From Ailanthus altissimus (taxonomy: Eukaryota > Streptophyta > Magnoliopsida > Sapindales > Simaroubaceae): DNA of 64,000 nt. Shown here piece after piece: positions 23,821 to 35,199 of this stretch. Under the pieces are notes generated by a model that had not been told where the DNA came from, ran no database searches, and saw nothing but the letters and a program-made list of their open reading frames with translations. Numbering within the stretch: position 1 is the first letter of the stretch; each line of letters begins with the position of its first letter. The stretch is from assembly GCA_946807835.1 (NCBI GenBank), contig OX327693.1, forward strand, positions 7,767,501-7,831,500, given 5' to 3'. The translations under genes and the position numbers were made by a program.

Positions 23821-24005
23821 AAATTTTAATTTCAAATTCAATTTATATTTCATTTATATTAAATGTTATAATTTCAATTCCAATTTTAATTACGTAAAAT
23901 ATTATAATTTCAAATTCTATTTCAATTACGTTAAATGTTATAATTCAAATTTTAATTTTAATTATGTTAAATATTATACTTTCAATTTCAATTTCAATTT
24001 TAACA
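23821..24005 (+). repeat. AT-rich minisatellite A, forward orientation, short block 3
   Basis: Several units with the TTAAATGTTATAATT anchor in forward orientation. Confidence 0.8.
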
Positions 24006-24305
24006 TAACATAATAAAGTGAAAAGCGTGACGAGAATTCTTAATCCGAGATGTTAGAAGGTACAAAATAAATGGGTGTCGGAGCTACTACATTTGCTTCA
24101 ACGAATTGAAGAAAATGATAGATCAAGAGAATGAGGTACTACGAGCCCTCTGCCCCACGCATCTAACCAGCTCGCGTGGTTCACTGGTTCTACAGACTAG
24201 ACCTTTAAAGTAATTCAGTCGATATAGAGATGCGCTTGAAGTAGGGGGTGTGTTATCTCTATTGGGCTGGGCCCTCCCCCATAAATCCCCACTGTCGGGG
24301 TTTAA
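24006..24305. other. Higher-GC island between oppositely oriented arrays
   Basis: About 300 bp with balanced base composition, between forward array A (ends about 24005) and reverse array A (starts about 24305). No ORF with recognisable content. It marks the switch point of array orientation and could be a transposon fragment. Confidence 0.45.
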
Positions 24306-24730
24306 TTTAACTAAAATTATAATTATAATTATAAAATATAATATAATTAGAATTGCAATTATGAAATTTAATGTAATTGAAATTAAATTTAAAATTATAA
24401 CATTTAACTTAAATGAAATTGAATTTAAAAATAGAATTGAAGTTATAACATTTAATGTAAGTGAAATTAAATTTAAAAATTGGAATTAAAATTATAACAT
24501 TTAAGATAATTAAAATTAAAATTAAAAATTATAATATTTAATAAAATTGACCTTGAATTTAAAATTAGAATTAAAATTGTAACATTAAACATAAGTGAAA
24601 TTGAATTTAGAAATAGAATTGGAATTATAACATTTAATGTAAGTGAAATTGAATTTAAAATTAGAATTAAAATTATAAAATTTAATATAAATAAAATTAA
24701 AATTAAAATTATAACATTTAACATACTAAG
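24305..24730 (-). repeat. AT-rich minisatellite A, reverse orientation, block 4
   Basis: Units here read AATTATAACATTTAA followed by RRAATT hexamers, i.e. the reverse complement of the array at 19680-24005. Confidence 0.85.
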
Positions 24731-24899
24731 TGAGAATATAATATTTGTGATTAATTTAATTTTTTTTAGCATATATGAAAACCATATGTATGTAGAACAC
24801 TTATAAAATTGAAAACTCTCGTATTAAATCACATATTTTCAAAGGTAATTGACAACGTGCTCAAAATGTAAAATTAGGAATATGGGCACTTTGTAAAAA

Positions 24900-25945
24900 T
24901 AATAAATAGTAAGAACATATAGTATATTAAGTGGAAACATGTAATATGTTAAGTGGAAACATATAATATATTAAGTAGAAACATTTAGTATATTAAGTGA
25001 GAACATGTAGTATGTTAAGTGGGAACATGTAGTATATTAAGTGGGAACATGTAGTATAGTAAATGGGAACACATAGTTTATTAAGTGGTAACATTTAGTA
25101 TGTTAACTAGGAATAAGTAGTATATTAAGTAAGAACACAAAGTATGTTAAGTAGGAACATATAGTATATTAAGTAGGAACATATAATATAGTAAGTGGGA
25201 CATATAGTATATTAAATTGGAACATTTAGTATGTTAAGTGAGAACATATAGTATATTAAGTGGGAACATGTAGTATATTAAATGGGAACATTTAGTATGT
25301 TAAATAAGAACATATAGTAGAGTAAGTGGGAATATGTAGTATATTAAGTGAGAACATTTAGTATGTTAAGTAGGAATAAGTAGTATATTAAGTAGAAACA
25401 TTAAGTATGTTAAATGAGAATGTGTAGCATATTAAGTGGGAACATGTAGTATATTAAGTAAAAATATATAATATTTTATTTGTTCCTACTTAATATATTA
25501 CGTATTCTTATTTAACATACTATATGTTTTCACTTAGTATACTAAATGTTCTCACTTAATATATTACATATTCTCATTTAACATACTAAATATTTTTCAC
25601 TTAATATACTAAATATTCCCACTTAATATACTACGTGTTCTCATTTAACATACTAAATATTTCGACTTAACATACTACATGTTCCCACTTAATATACTAA
25701 ATATTCTCATTTAATATACTAAATATTCTCACTTAATATATTATGTGTTCTCATTTAACATACTAAATGTTCCTACTTAATATACTACGTGTTTCCATTG
25801 GACATACTAAATGTTACTACTTAACATACTACGTGTTCCCACTTAATATACTACGTGTTCCCATTTAACATACTAAATGTTCCCACTTAATATACTAAAT
25901 GTTTTTACTTAATATACTACATATTTTCACTTAATATATTACGTG
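24900..25945. repeat. Large palindrome built of ~22-bp tandem units (repeat C)
   Basis: From about 24900 to 25465 the units read AACATGTAGTATATTAAGTGGG, with variants, at a 22-23-bp period. From about 25470 to 25945 they read as the reverse complement (TTCCCACTTAATATACTACATG-like). There are roughly 20-25 units per arm. The turn near 25466 is the AT-rich step TATATAATATTTTATTTG. The transcript of either strand could fold into a long imperfect hairpin. Spacing and repeat content vary, so this is not a CRISPR array. Confidence 0.88.
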
Positions 25946-25969
25946 TTCCCATTCATTAAATTGTCTTTT

Positions 25970-26430
25970 TTATTATCGGAGCATCGCCAAGAAACGGTCG
26001 CCAGCCGATGGCTATTTTCCAACGACGATGGCAGGTTTTTTAATTATTAATTAATTTTAAATATATTTATTATAATTATATACTAATTGTAGGATGACAC
26101 ATGTAATTTGTAACTAATCAGTGTTTGACATGTGTTATATTATTAAAAAATATTTATTTATTAATTTTAAAAATTATAATAAATTAAATAAAAGAATGGG
26201 ATTGTGCCATATATTTAATAACAATGAATGAGTGAGATTGTGCCACATGTCTAGGGTTAAATGACAAATAATGAAGGTAAACTGGTAATTGTCCATTAAA
26301 GCTAATATTTTTATCTAATTTGACAGTAAAGATTAACTGATTAAGGTAAAGTTAGGTTTTTTTTATCTTTAACTAGGACAAAATTGTAAATTAGCCTAAA
26401 ACATTAGATTAAATTTGACCTTATTCCTTA
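25970..26430 (+). mobile_element. Dispersed repeat family B, copy B2
   Basis: It begins GGTCGCCAGCCGATGGC...GATGGCAGG and ends TAGCCTAAAACATTAG, aligning with the second half of B1 and with B3 in the reductase intron. It lacks the long palindrome. No coding frame. Confidence 0.6.
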
Positions 26431-27545
26431 TAAAAAAATTTTAAAATTAAAATTAGAATTAGAATTATAATGTTTAACGTAATTAAAATTAAAAGCATAT
26501 TTAAAACTGAAATTTGAGTTATATTATTTTAAGAAATTAAAATTTGAATTAGAATTGGAATTATAACATTTAACATTTATTAAAATTGAAATTGAAATTA
26601 GAATTATAACTTTAATGTAATTAAAATTTGAATTTGAATTATAACATTTAACGTAATGGAAATTGAAATTGAATTATAATATTTTATGTAATTAAAATTA
26701 AAATTAAAATTAAAATTGGAATTATAACATTTAACATAATTGAAATTAGATTTTAAATTAAAACATGTAAATGAAATTGAAATTTGAATTAGACTTATAA
26801 CATTTAACGTAATTAAAATTAAAATTATAACACTTAAGTAATTGAAATTATAACATTTAACGTAATTAAAATCAAAATTATAATTGAAAATTTATAATAT
26901 TTAACGTAATTAAAATCGATATTGTAATTATAATTATAATATTTAACGTAATTATAATTAAAATTATAACATTTTAACATAATTGAAGCTAGAATTAAAA
27001 TTGTAACATTTAATATAATTCAAATTGAAATTGAAATTGAAATTGAAATTATAATTATAATTATAATATTTAATGTAATTGAATTTAAAATTAGAATTGT
27101 ATCATTTAATGTAATTGAAATCAAATTTAGAATTAAAATTATAACATTTAACATAATTAAAATAAAAATAAAAATAATAAATTTTAATGTAATTAAAATT
27201 GAAATTAGATTTAAAATTATTAATATTTAACGTAATTAAATTTAAAATTAAAATTAGTTTTAGAATTATAAAATTTAATGTAATTTAAATTAGAATTATA
27301 ATATTTAACACAATTAAAATTAAAATTAATTTTAAAATTATAATTTTAATCTAATTAAAATTTAAATTTAAATTTGAATTATAGTATTTAACGTAACTGA
27401 AATTGATATTATAATTAGATGTAAAATTACAATATTTTATGTAATTAAATTTAAAATTGAAATAAAAATTATAATATTTAACATAATAAAAATATAAATT
27501 AAATTTAAAATTATAACATTTATTATAATTAAAAATAAAAAAATT
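26431..27545 (-). repeat. AT-rich minisatellite A, reverse orientation, block 5
   Basis: About 1.1 kb of RRAATT hexamer runs with the anchor AATTATAACATTTAACGT, the reverse complement of the left-hand arrays. Confidence 0.85.
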
Positions 27546-28425
27546 TGAATGTATTTTATTTTATTTTTTTGTTGATTATTATCATTAGAATAATATTTAA
27601 TTTATATTTCTAAAATTTTATTTAAAATATGTTTCATTTTTTAAAAATAAATATTATATAAAATTATTTTTTTATTAATTTATTTTTAAACTTAATTAAT
27701 TTTAAATTTATATATTAATTATATTAATATAAAAAAAATTTATCAAAAAATTAAAATAACCGACAATACTCTTTATTACCGGTCATTTTAAACCACGTCA
27801 ATTTATATAGCATAGCCAACAGCACTCTTATCTTTCTCTAAATAATAACGTAACAATGGGAGAATCCATTCACTTTTCTATTTTTCAGACTTTGTACCTA
27901 TAAAATTTTCTGATCCAATTCCCCACTTGTTTCAGTTTCCTCTGACTTAAAAGACTCTCTTCCCGAGATAAAGTTGTCATCTTTATTTGTTTTTATTTTG
28001 AGAGAGAAATTCGGAATTTCAGTACCGGAATTTTGAGCTTTGAAAGATCTACGGGCGTTGGTTCTTATTCAAATGTTCTATCTTTTTTCTACTTCTTTTT
28101 GGTGGGTTTTTAATGCTTTTGGCTTGTCGTTTATGATTGGAAAAAGTAGTAAGTGCTTTTTCAATCAACAAGAGAGACTTTACCGAGAGCGTAAGCAAGA
28201 GCTAACCAGCAATAAACTATCGGTGGTGAGTCAATGACAACAAAGGTCAAATTAAAAAAGCTAAAGATTATTTTAAATAAAATATTATATATATGTAGAT
28301 TATTCATATGTATTAAAGTTTTATAATTCTAATCTGACTTTAACCACAAATAATTTGAATAACTTATAATTAGAAATGATAAAAAAATTTGAATTCAAAA
28401 AATTTAGATTTTTTTTTTAATTTGG
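27546..28425. other. Spacer; transcribed-looking segment of unknown nature at 27840-28240
   Basis: 27546-27770 is plain AT-rich DNA. 27840-28240 is richer in GC and pyrimidine tracts, like a plant 5' leader, with an open frame at 28040-28237 that I do not recognise. It lies just beyond the LINE's 3' end. No claim of a gene is made. Confidence 0.4.
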
Positions 28426-28438
28426 ATTCTATTTTTTT
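28426..28438. repeat. Candidate LINE target-site duplication (3' side)
   Basis: ATTCTATTTTTTT here recurs exactly at 33828-33840, just beyond the other end of the LINE. On the LINE strand the 3' copy merges with the poly(A) tail, so part of the 13-bp match could be tail sequence. Confidence 0.6.
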
Positions 28439-28758
28439 TTATCAAGTAACAAATATTAATTAATAAAATTATTCAAATACAAGTGATTATAAGGTCATAA
28501 TACGAGAAAACACACACACCTTATGACTTACCACCTAGTTACAATATGATTTATGTTTTGGTCAGAGATGGAAGATAAATATTTAATCAATACTATATCT
28601 TTAATATATCAAAATATATAATTTGCATTTGATTGTTTATGTTGGAACACCACCTGGCTGCGCTCTTGCCATATTGAATAGATTGAAGTACAGAAAGTGA
28701 TTTTTCTGATTTTTCTAAGTAAGGATTTGCCTCTAGTTTTCCTACAAAAGTAGGATAT

Positions 28759-31327
28759 CTATCTTCTCCAAGTGTCAGGTCGTATGTTGATATGGCACGC
28801 CAGCAAAACTTTATTCCAAACACCTTCAATAAAGCAACACTTAAAGAATAAGTGTATTATCGTCTCACTGACATAACCACAAAGTGGGCAATTTGTGAAA
28901 ATGTCGAGCCCCCATGTGACCAATCTCGCATTTATAGATAGCTGGTTCTTCAGTGCAAGCCAAGTGATAAAACTATATTTAGGGGTATGTTGTGGACCCC
29001 AAAGGAGCCTGTACCATCCTACCATAGTTTTGTTTTTTGTTAGGTGTCTCCATGCACTGGCAATTGAAAATCTCTTATTGGGGCACCCATTCCAAATGAT
29101 CATATCCTCTCTAGAGATAAAAATGGAGTAGTTAATCTATATATAATCCCAAGCTAGGGCAGTATGTGCATCCAAAGGGTCAAGGAAGGTCCAAGTGCCA
29201 TTGCGCCATAAGTCCCTAACTTTTGTGTCTCGTGGGATGTCGAAGTCACTAATATTGACCTAGGGGAATTTGTCGACAATAGATTCACCATTCAACCATA
29301 GATCACTCCAAAAAAAGAACTTTGATCTATTGCTCAATTTATAACCAAACAACTTCTGTATATGCCTTCGCAAGTTTAAGAGTTTCCGCCATATCCAGCT
29401 ACAGTCTAATGATTTTGTTATCCCCTAAAAGCCCAATCTTTGAAGTTTATTTTCAGTCACTCATCTAGCCTATAAGGAGGATTTCGTAGCCAGAAGATCC
29501 AATAGGTGTTTGATAATTACAGCTTGATTCCATGTATGTAGGGATTTTATTCCCAATCCCCATTCTCTTTTGGTATAACAGAGATCATCCCAAGTAACTG
29601 GACACCTTTTTTTTTTTTTCTAAGAATCATGACCATGCCATAGAAACTTCCTACAAATACCTTATACCTCCTTAATAACTACATTTGGGAGAATAAACAT
29701 AAAGCACCAATACATGTTCATGCTCATTAACACAAAAGTAATCAGTTGCAATCGTCCAGCATATGATAACATCTTACCTGCCCAGTTCGAAACTTTTATA
29801 GTCATTTTGCTGATCAAGTCTTTATAGTGGTCCTTCTTTAGTCTTTCAGAAATTAGAGGGACCCCTAAATATTTAACTGGAATAATACAACATTGAAACT
29901 GGGTCAAGTGCAAAATAGCATTCTTCGTAGTTGCAGGGACATGGCCGAAAAAAATTAAGTTTTTGCTTACATTTAGGTGTAAGCTTGAAACTTTGTAGAA
30001 GTTATCCAGAGCTATTTTAAATTGTCCAACAGAGTTTATGTCACCATGAGATAATAAGAACAAGTCATTGGCAAAGATCAGGTGATTCAATCTCATTCGT
30101 TCACATCCTTTGTGAAAATTAAACTGATGATCAAGAATACTAAGCAGGCTTCTACTGAGATACTCCATTGTAAGGACAAATAACAGAGGGGACATAAGGT
30201 CTCCTTGCCTTAGACCTCTCTTTCTAGGAAAAAAATCCTCAAGTCTTACATTTATAACTATTGAAAATATACATGATGGTACACAACTCATTATCAGTCT
30301 AATGAAATAAAAAAGAAAGTTGAGTCTGAATAATACTTTTTTTGGGAAATCCTAAGAAACTGAGTCAAAAGTCTTCCGCAAGTCAATTTTAAGGGCACAA
30401 CTGGGAATACTATTTTTCCTGTCATAACCCCTTACTAGCTCATGAGTTAAGAGAACATTATCAACGATTGTCCTGTGGGGAATGAAGGCTGTTTGGCTAG
30501 GGCAAACCAGATAATAGATAACCTTTCTTAATCTGTCTATGATTATTTTTGTGATACATTTATACAGCACAGTACAACAAGAAATTATGCTATAATCCCC
30601 AAGGGTGTAAGGGTTAGGCACCTTAGGAACTAAGATAATGGCAGTGACATTAATAGGGTTATAGATTTAACATGTGTAGAAGAAATATTGTACAGCTTGA
30701 GTAACATCTTTGTCAATGATCGTCCAACGTTTATGAAAAAAGAAGCTGTTATAACTATCAGGACCCGGCACTTTATCCCCCATTATACTAAACATCGCAT
30801 CTTTTACTTCCTATTCAGAGATAAAGGCGCATAACATGTCTCGATCTTCCTCCCTTAGTTTTGGCCCATTATTAATAATTTCCTGATCAATGGTCTCTCT
30901 AGTACACTATATCAGTCTCCAACAAGTTTTGATAGTAGCACACAATAGTACTCTTAATATCCTCAGGGTCTTGGATAAGATTGCCATTCTGATCTACTAT
31001 ACAAGAGATTTTATTACTCGCTCTCATTTGCTTAACTATATTATGAAAATATCTAGAGTTTGAGTCCCCAAGTTGCACCTAATTGACTCTAGATTTCTGT
31101 CTGATGATGCTTTCCTCAGTGGTGATGAGCTTTCTCAAATGCTGATAAACACATATTTCCTCATCATGAAGCACTCCATTGAATGGGTCAGCCATCAAAC
31201 CAGTTTGTAAGGAGTCCAACACTAACTTCCAATCTCCAATCTTTTGAGATAGATCCATGAACAAGTCCTTATTTAGTTCTTTAAGCTTTACTTTTAGAAG
31301 TTTAAGTTTACACCACACTCTGTGCAT
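28759..31327 (-). pseudogene. LINE ORF2, reverse transcriptase and zf-RVT part
   Basis: Non-LTR reverse transcriptase in pieces. The N-terminal linker is 31327-31079. RT palm motifs follow at 30621-30352 (AFIPHRTIVDNVLLTHELV, then ALKIDLRKTFDSVS; the family reads KIDL.KAYDSV). 30291-29662 holds RKRGLRQGDLMSPLLFVL and FANDLFLL, where active enzymes have FADD, so a catalytic Asp is replaced by Asn. KYLGVPLISERL and SWAGKMLSYAGRLQLI are typical downstream motifs. The zf-RVT region (28759-29103) has FSIASAWRHL, WLALKNQLSINARL and CPLCGYVSETIIHLFF. Stops and frameshifts separate the pieces. It cannot make active enzyme. Confidence 0.9.
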
Positions 31328-31329
31328 TG

Positions 31330-32150
31330 GAGAGCCTTGGATCTCAATTTTTCAAATCTTGTCAACTACACCAAAGAACTGAGGGTGAGAACACCAAGCA
31401 TTGAAGAACTTGAAAGGTAACCTATCTCTAGGAAGATCCTTTGAGATAGTTACCATGAGAGAGGAGTGATCAGAAACATCTGCTGTCAACACTTCATTCT
31501 CAGACCGTTCCCATATGTCTAACCATTTCCCATTTACAAATGCCCAATCAATCTTTCTCTAAATCTTTTGAAAACCCTGCTAATTATTACACTATATGAA
31601 TCTGCAGCATCGATATTTTAGCTCATAGAGCTCGAGCATTGAAATCTAATTTTTAAAAGGCTTCAACATATTATCATTAGCCTAGTTGCCCTTAATCCTA
31701 TCATTATTGCTAAGAACATTATTGAAGTCACCTTGAATCAGCCAAAGATGTTGTGTAGCCACCATCCCACCATGAAGATCACTCCACAGAGTCTCTTATT
31801 CCATAGCATCAGATGCACCATAAACAATGGTCCAGTAGAACTCCAAACCCTCTATAGTTACTTTACAGTGCAAGAATTGCCAATGCTTTCTGAGAATTTC
31901 AACATTGCATCTATCAGGGTTAAAAATTACCCAAATCCTTCCCATATTTAAACACTCGGAATTGTGTTCTAGTTTCCAACCTTTTAGAGCCAATTTGTCC
32001 CAAATTTTAGCTGTATTCTCTTACTTCACCCTTGTTTCTAATAATCCTAAAAGACTTAACTTCTTCTTCTTAATCAGAGCTCTCACCTCTAATTGTTTGC
32101 AGGGGTTATGGAGACCATGTATGTTCCAGCTTGCAATCATGTTCCTCTAT
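31330..32150 (-). pseudogene. LINE ORF2, endonuclease/exonuclease/phosphatase-type part
   Basis: The minus strand carries decayed pieces of the AP-type endonuclease that opens plant LINE ORF2. Examples are GRIWVIFNPDRCNVEIL, FLHCKVTIEGLEFYWTIVYG near 31993-31800, and LWLIQGDFNNVLSNNDR near 31750-31690 (family motif GDFN.....R). Several stops interrupt it. It lies directly between ORF1 and the reverse transcriptase, as expected for L1-type elements. Confidence 0.75.
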
Positions 32151-32458
32151 TAGGGGGGTTAGGGGATCAGTGTAGCTTTTCTACCCTCTCCAATTATTCC
32201 CACCTCATGGGTGAGAGCAATAGTCTTCCTCATATTGTATCTGTCAACTGCTTCAATCTCGTCATGAATAGCTGGTGGGAGCCCAACCTTTGTGCTTAGC
32301 TTTCCCGTGTCAAAATTGCTTGCCCCATTACAACTCTTTCCCTCATTCTGTATTACCATAACCGTCTCCACAATAAGGGCCTCATCAGATTTTTCATGTT
32401 GCGAGGAAAATTCCTCCCTCTCACTATTTTATCGGTTGTCACTTTTCACTTGCCATAT

Positions 32459-33758
32459 TTATCTAATCTTTCTTATCGAAGCACAAGATTTGTCTGTGTG
32501 ACCAAATTTATTGCATTTACTACAAATGGTTGGTTTCCATTCATAAATGATCTCTTGAGTCATAGTGGCACCATTTTCATCCTCCAGCATCACAATATAT
32601 GAGAATTCATCCCCAACATCCATTTCCATTAAAACTCTAGCATAATTCAATTTTGTTTTATTCAAGGTACAGATGTCACAATATTTAGGCATCCTTATAG
32701 AGCTAGCAATTCGGCTTAGCATAAAAGGGGTCCAAAATTCTCATGGAAGCTCAGGCAACTGTATCTAGATAGGCACTGAATGAATGCTAGACATATCCAT
32801 TATCATTCTTGGTTTTCAAATTTTAACAATCAAAGAACGGTTAATTATTCCATCATTCAAAGCCTTTTGTTGTCCTAATTCGCAATCATAATTAAATAAG
32901 AACAAATCAGGCTTAATAGAGTGAACAGAAATTAAACTATACCGAGCCTAGCGATTTTGCACGAAGGCTTGAAGGCGGTAGAACCGTGGTGAAAGGCCAT
33001 ACACTCCTTCAATCAAAGCATATTTCCATCTTTTTTTCTTTCTTAATGAGTTCTTCAAGCGAAATTTTACCACTTTTTGGTCATTGCAAATTTCAGGAGC
33101 AACAAATTACAATTTACATTCAGGTGTAAGGTTACGATTGTCAGAAAAGAGCGACACCCATGGCTTGGGTTGACTGTCCCTATTTTTTTCCCTTTTCCTC
33201 ATCCTGCCCTTCCTTTACAAACTCAGCCGGTCAAGTTGCAGTCACAATGTTTGAAGACTCAGTCCCAGCAGTAGTAACCAAGCCGGAAACATCAACGGCA
33301 GAAGTCGCAGGTCCGACCATCACATGAACAAAGGTTGCAGCCGCAGCACCGAAGCAACAGCCAGTGTCGAGCCTCAAGGTCGAAGGGCCAATCGCCTCAC
33401 CACCACCAGACAGAACCACCGGAGGAGCGGAACGAGGTTTACCAGTGGGAGGGAAATCGACAAACTTCGCTCTAGGACCAGACGGAGCCAGCATGCTTCT
33501 TGCTGAAGAACCAACCACGAGCGGCTCCATAGAAGACGTCGGCACCACAGCATCACCATCGGAGTGAACCACCGGAGGAGAATCGGATTTGCTAGTAGGA
33601 ATCGCACCTGGACTTGTCGGAGCTCTTACCAGAGAATCAACTGCGATCAGCTCCACAGAAGACACCGGTGCTACAGCAACATTATCAGAGTTCAGTGTCG
33701 GGAGGGGTCGTGAAGATGCAGGAGAATGATGAGCCTTCTTCTTACCCATTTGAAGCAC
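32459..33758 (-). pseudogene. LINE ORF1 (DUF4283 / CCHC nucleic-acid-binding protein)
   Basis: It starts near the ATG at 33749 (MGKKKAHHSPASSRPLP). A Pro/Ser/Ala-rich N-terminus runs to about 33231. A DUF4283-like stretch follows (FYRLQAFVQNR, SLISVHSIKPDLFLFNYD, KALNDGI, MDMSSIHSVPIQIQLPELP), then FMLSRIASSIRMPKYCD and a zinc knuckle CSKCNKFGHTDKSC near 32480-32520. The order matches ORF1 of plant L1 elements, whose product binds the element's RNA. Frameshifts and stops between 33230 and 32722 inactivate it. Plus-strand ORFs in this region are shadows. Confidence 0.85.
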
Positions 33759-33827
33759 GGCGTAAGTTAGCCAATACTAACATGCACCGAGAGAAAAATC
33801 TACTGTTCACTCACGCATTTTTCCCAA

Positions 33828-33840
33828 ATTCTATTTTTTT
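33828..33840. repeat. Candidate LINE target-site duplication (5' side)
   Basis: Exact 13-base match to 28426-28438. Confidence 0.6.
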
Positions 33841-35199
33841 CTTTGAAACTCATATTCGAACCTCATCTAAATTTTTTAGGATAAAAACATCAGCTCAAAA
33901 ACCCAAATTCTTAGTCTTATTTCTAAACCTAAATCCAGATTTCATTTGGAAAATTCCCAGTTCTTCATGATCTCAATTCATCTGCTCTCTCAAGCTACCA
34001 GTTCTTCTTCATCAAGCTCGAGTCAGTCTCTCTCTCGTCTCGAGTTTGAAGCTTTGTCTATGTTTCTCTCTCACAAGCAGCTGCAACTTTGTCTTCGTCG
34101 TCGACTCATCGGTCTCTCTCTCTCTCTCAAGCAGTCAAGCTCTGTCTCCGAATTTCTCTGAATTTGTGAGTCAAAAGGTAAATCCCTACAAACACTACAA
34201 CAACAGATGGCTCAGGTCCGCAGAAATTTTAGTGGTGATGCAGAAGTTTCTTTTTTTTGTTAAATTTTGGTATTTTGTTTTTTCCCACCTTAGCCAGTCC
34301 AAATTCTTAGCGCTCCATCCAATGAAATGGTTGAATCAGAGACGAGGGTGTTCTAATTATGTTTACGAAGCATTTGATTTTGGCTCCTACAGTTCCGGAG
34401 AGTTTCATTCCAGATTATGTGTGAGCATTGGGTTTTGCGATTGACGCTCTTTAAACAATTTCAATTTCTTGTTTTTTTATTATTATTATTATTATTATTT
34501 TCATATAGAGTGTAACATTAAATAAATATTTATGCTTTAGATTTTTAAAGGCTTGTAACTGTATTTGTTTGAGCATCGATTTTTTTGGCAATGTATCATT
34601 AGCAAAATTGTTTATAGCTCGTGCTAGAAATTTTCAGATCCTGCCTAATGCATTGCTCTTTCCAGGGTGCATGACAGCATGAGATCATTAGTAAATTGTA
34701 GTTGGCATAACATAAAATTGCTTCAAATTTAATTTAAAAAATAAAAAAAATTGAGTTTAAATCTGAATCAAATTCCTTAGATTTAAATTTAAATCCAGTC
34801 CACACTAAAAAAAAATCAGATGCAACTTAAATCTTTAGATAATGCAAAAAAAAAAAAACTCAAATTTAAATTTAAATTGACAAAAACTCGAATCTATATT
34901 TAAAAATTGTCATTCTTACCCATAAATTCAATTTTAATTTATTTTATAAAAATTAATTTTAATATTCAATTCGATCGGGTCGGGTTACCACACTACCATT
35001 AACATCCTAAAGTCAAAAAAAATCACCCGTTAAATCAAATGTCAAGGCTTTCCAAAAAAATAATAATAATAAAATTTTTAAAAAAATAAAAGGAAAGGTC
35101 AAGGCATCTTAGCCTTAGCGAGCTTATCAACTTTCCCATTTGTTTCTCTCATCTCTCCGCTCTGTTTGACATTACATATCTATTATATTCTTCTTGTAA
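33841..35199. other. Spacer upstream of the reductase gene, with CT-rich leader-like DNA and an ATT microsatellite
   Basis: 33950-34440 has exon-like base composition with CT runs (for example 34110-34130) and unassigned short frames. I do not recognise a protein. A pure ATT run lies at 34479-34499. 34520-35100 is AT-rich. The last ~100 bases before the ATG at 35200 are CT-rich, as plant 5' leaders often are. I cannot place a TATA box with confidence. Confidence 0.45.
34479..34499. repeat. (ATT)7 microsatellite
   Basis: Seven uninterrupted ATT units; a possible length-polymorphic marker. Confidence 0.9.

Larger units (their letters stand above)
28432..33827 (-). mobile_element. L1-type LINE retrotransposon, near full length, decayed
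   Basis: About 5.4 kb on the minus strand. From its 5' end (about 33827) come ORF1 (about 33758-32460), endonuclease (about 32150-31330), reverse transcriptase (about 30900-29660), a zf-RVT region (29103-28759) and a 3' UTR ending in an A-run (T-run at 28432-28440 on the plus strand). Every domain is interrupted by stops or frameshifts. A 13-bp sequence, ATTCTATTTTTTT, flanks both ends. This suggests insertion by target-primed reverse transcription and a 5' end that is complete or nearly so. Confidence 0.85.

Noticed and set aside
24473..24772. 99-codon minus-strand ORF, Ile/Leu/Asn rich
   Set aside because: Same minisatellite in the opposite orientation, so composition only.
24900..25945. 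Regular ~22-bp repeats resembling a CRISPR array
   Set aside because: The repeats are contiguous and degenerate, there are no unique spacers, orientation flips midway, and the context is a plant nuclear genome.
28040..28237. 65-codon open frame with a hydrophobic, Trp/Phe-rich start
   Set aside because: No ATG at the frame start, no recognisable family, and a position beside a LINE end. Recorded only as leader-like DNA.
33324..33607. Short ORFs overlapping the LINE ORF1 N-terminus
   Set aside because: Shadows of the Pro/Ser/Ala-rich ORF1 frame on the minus strand.
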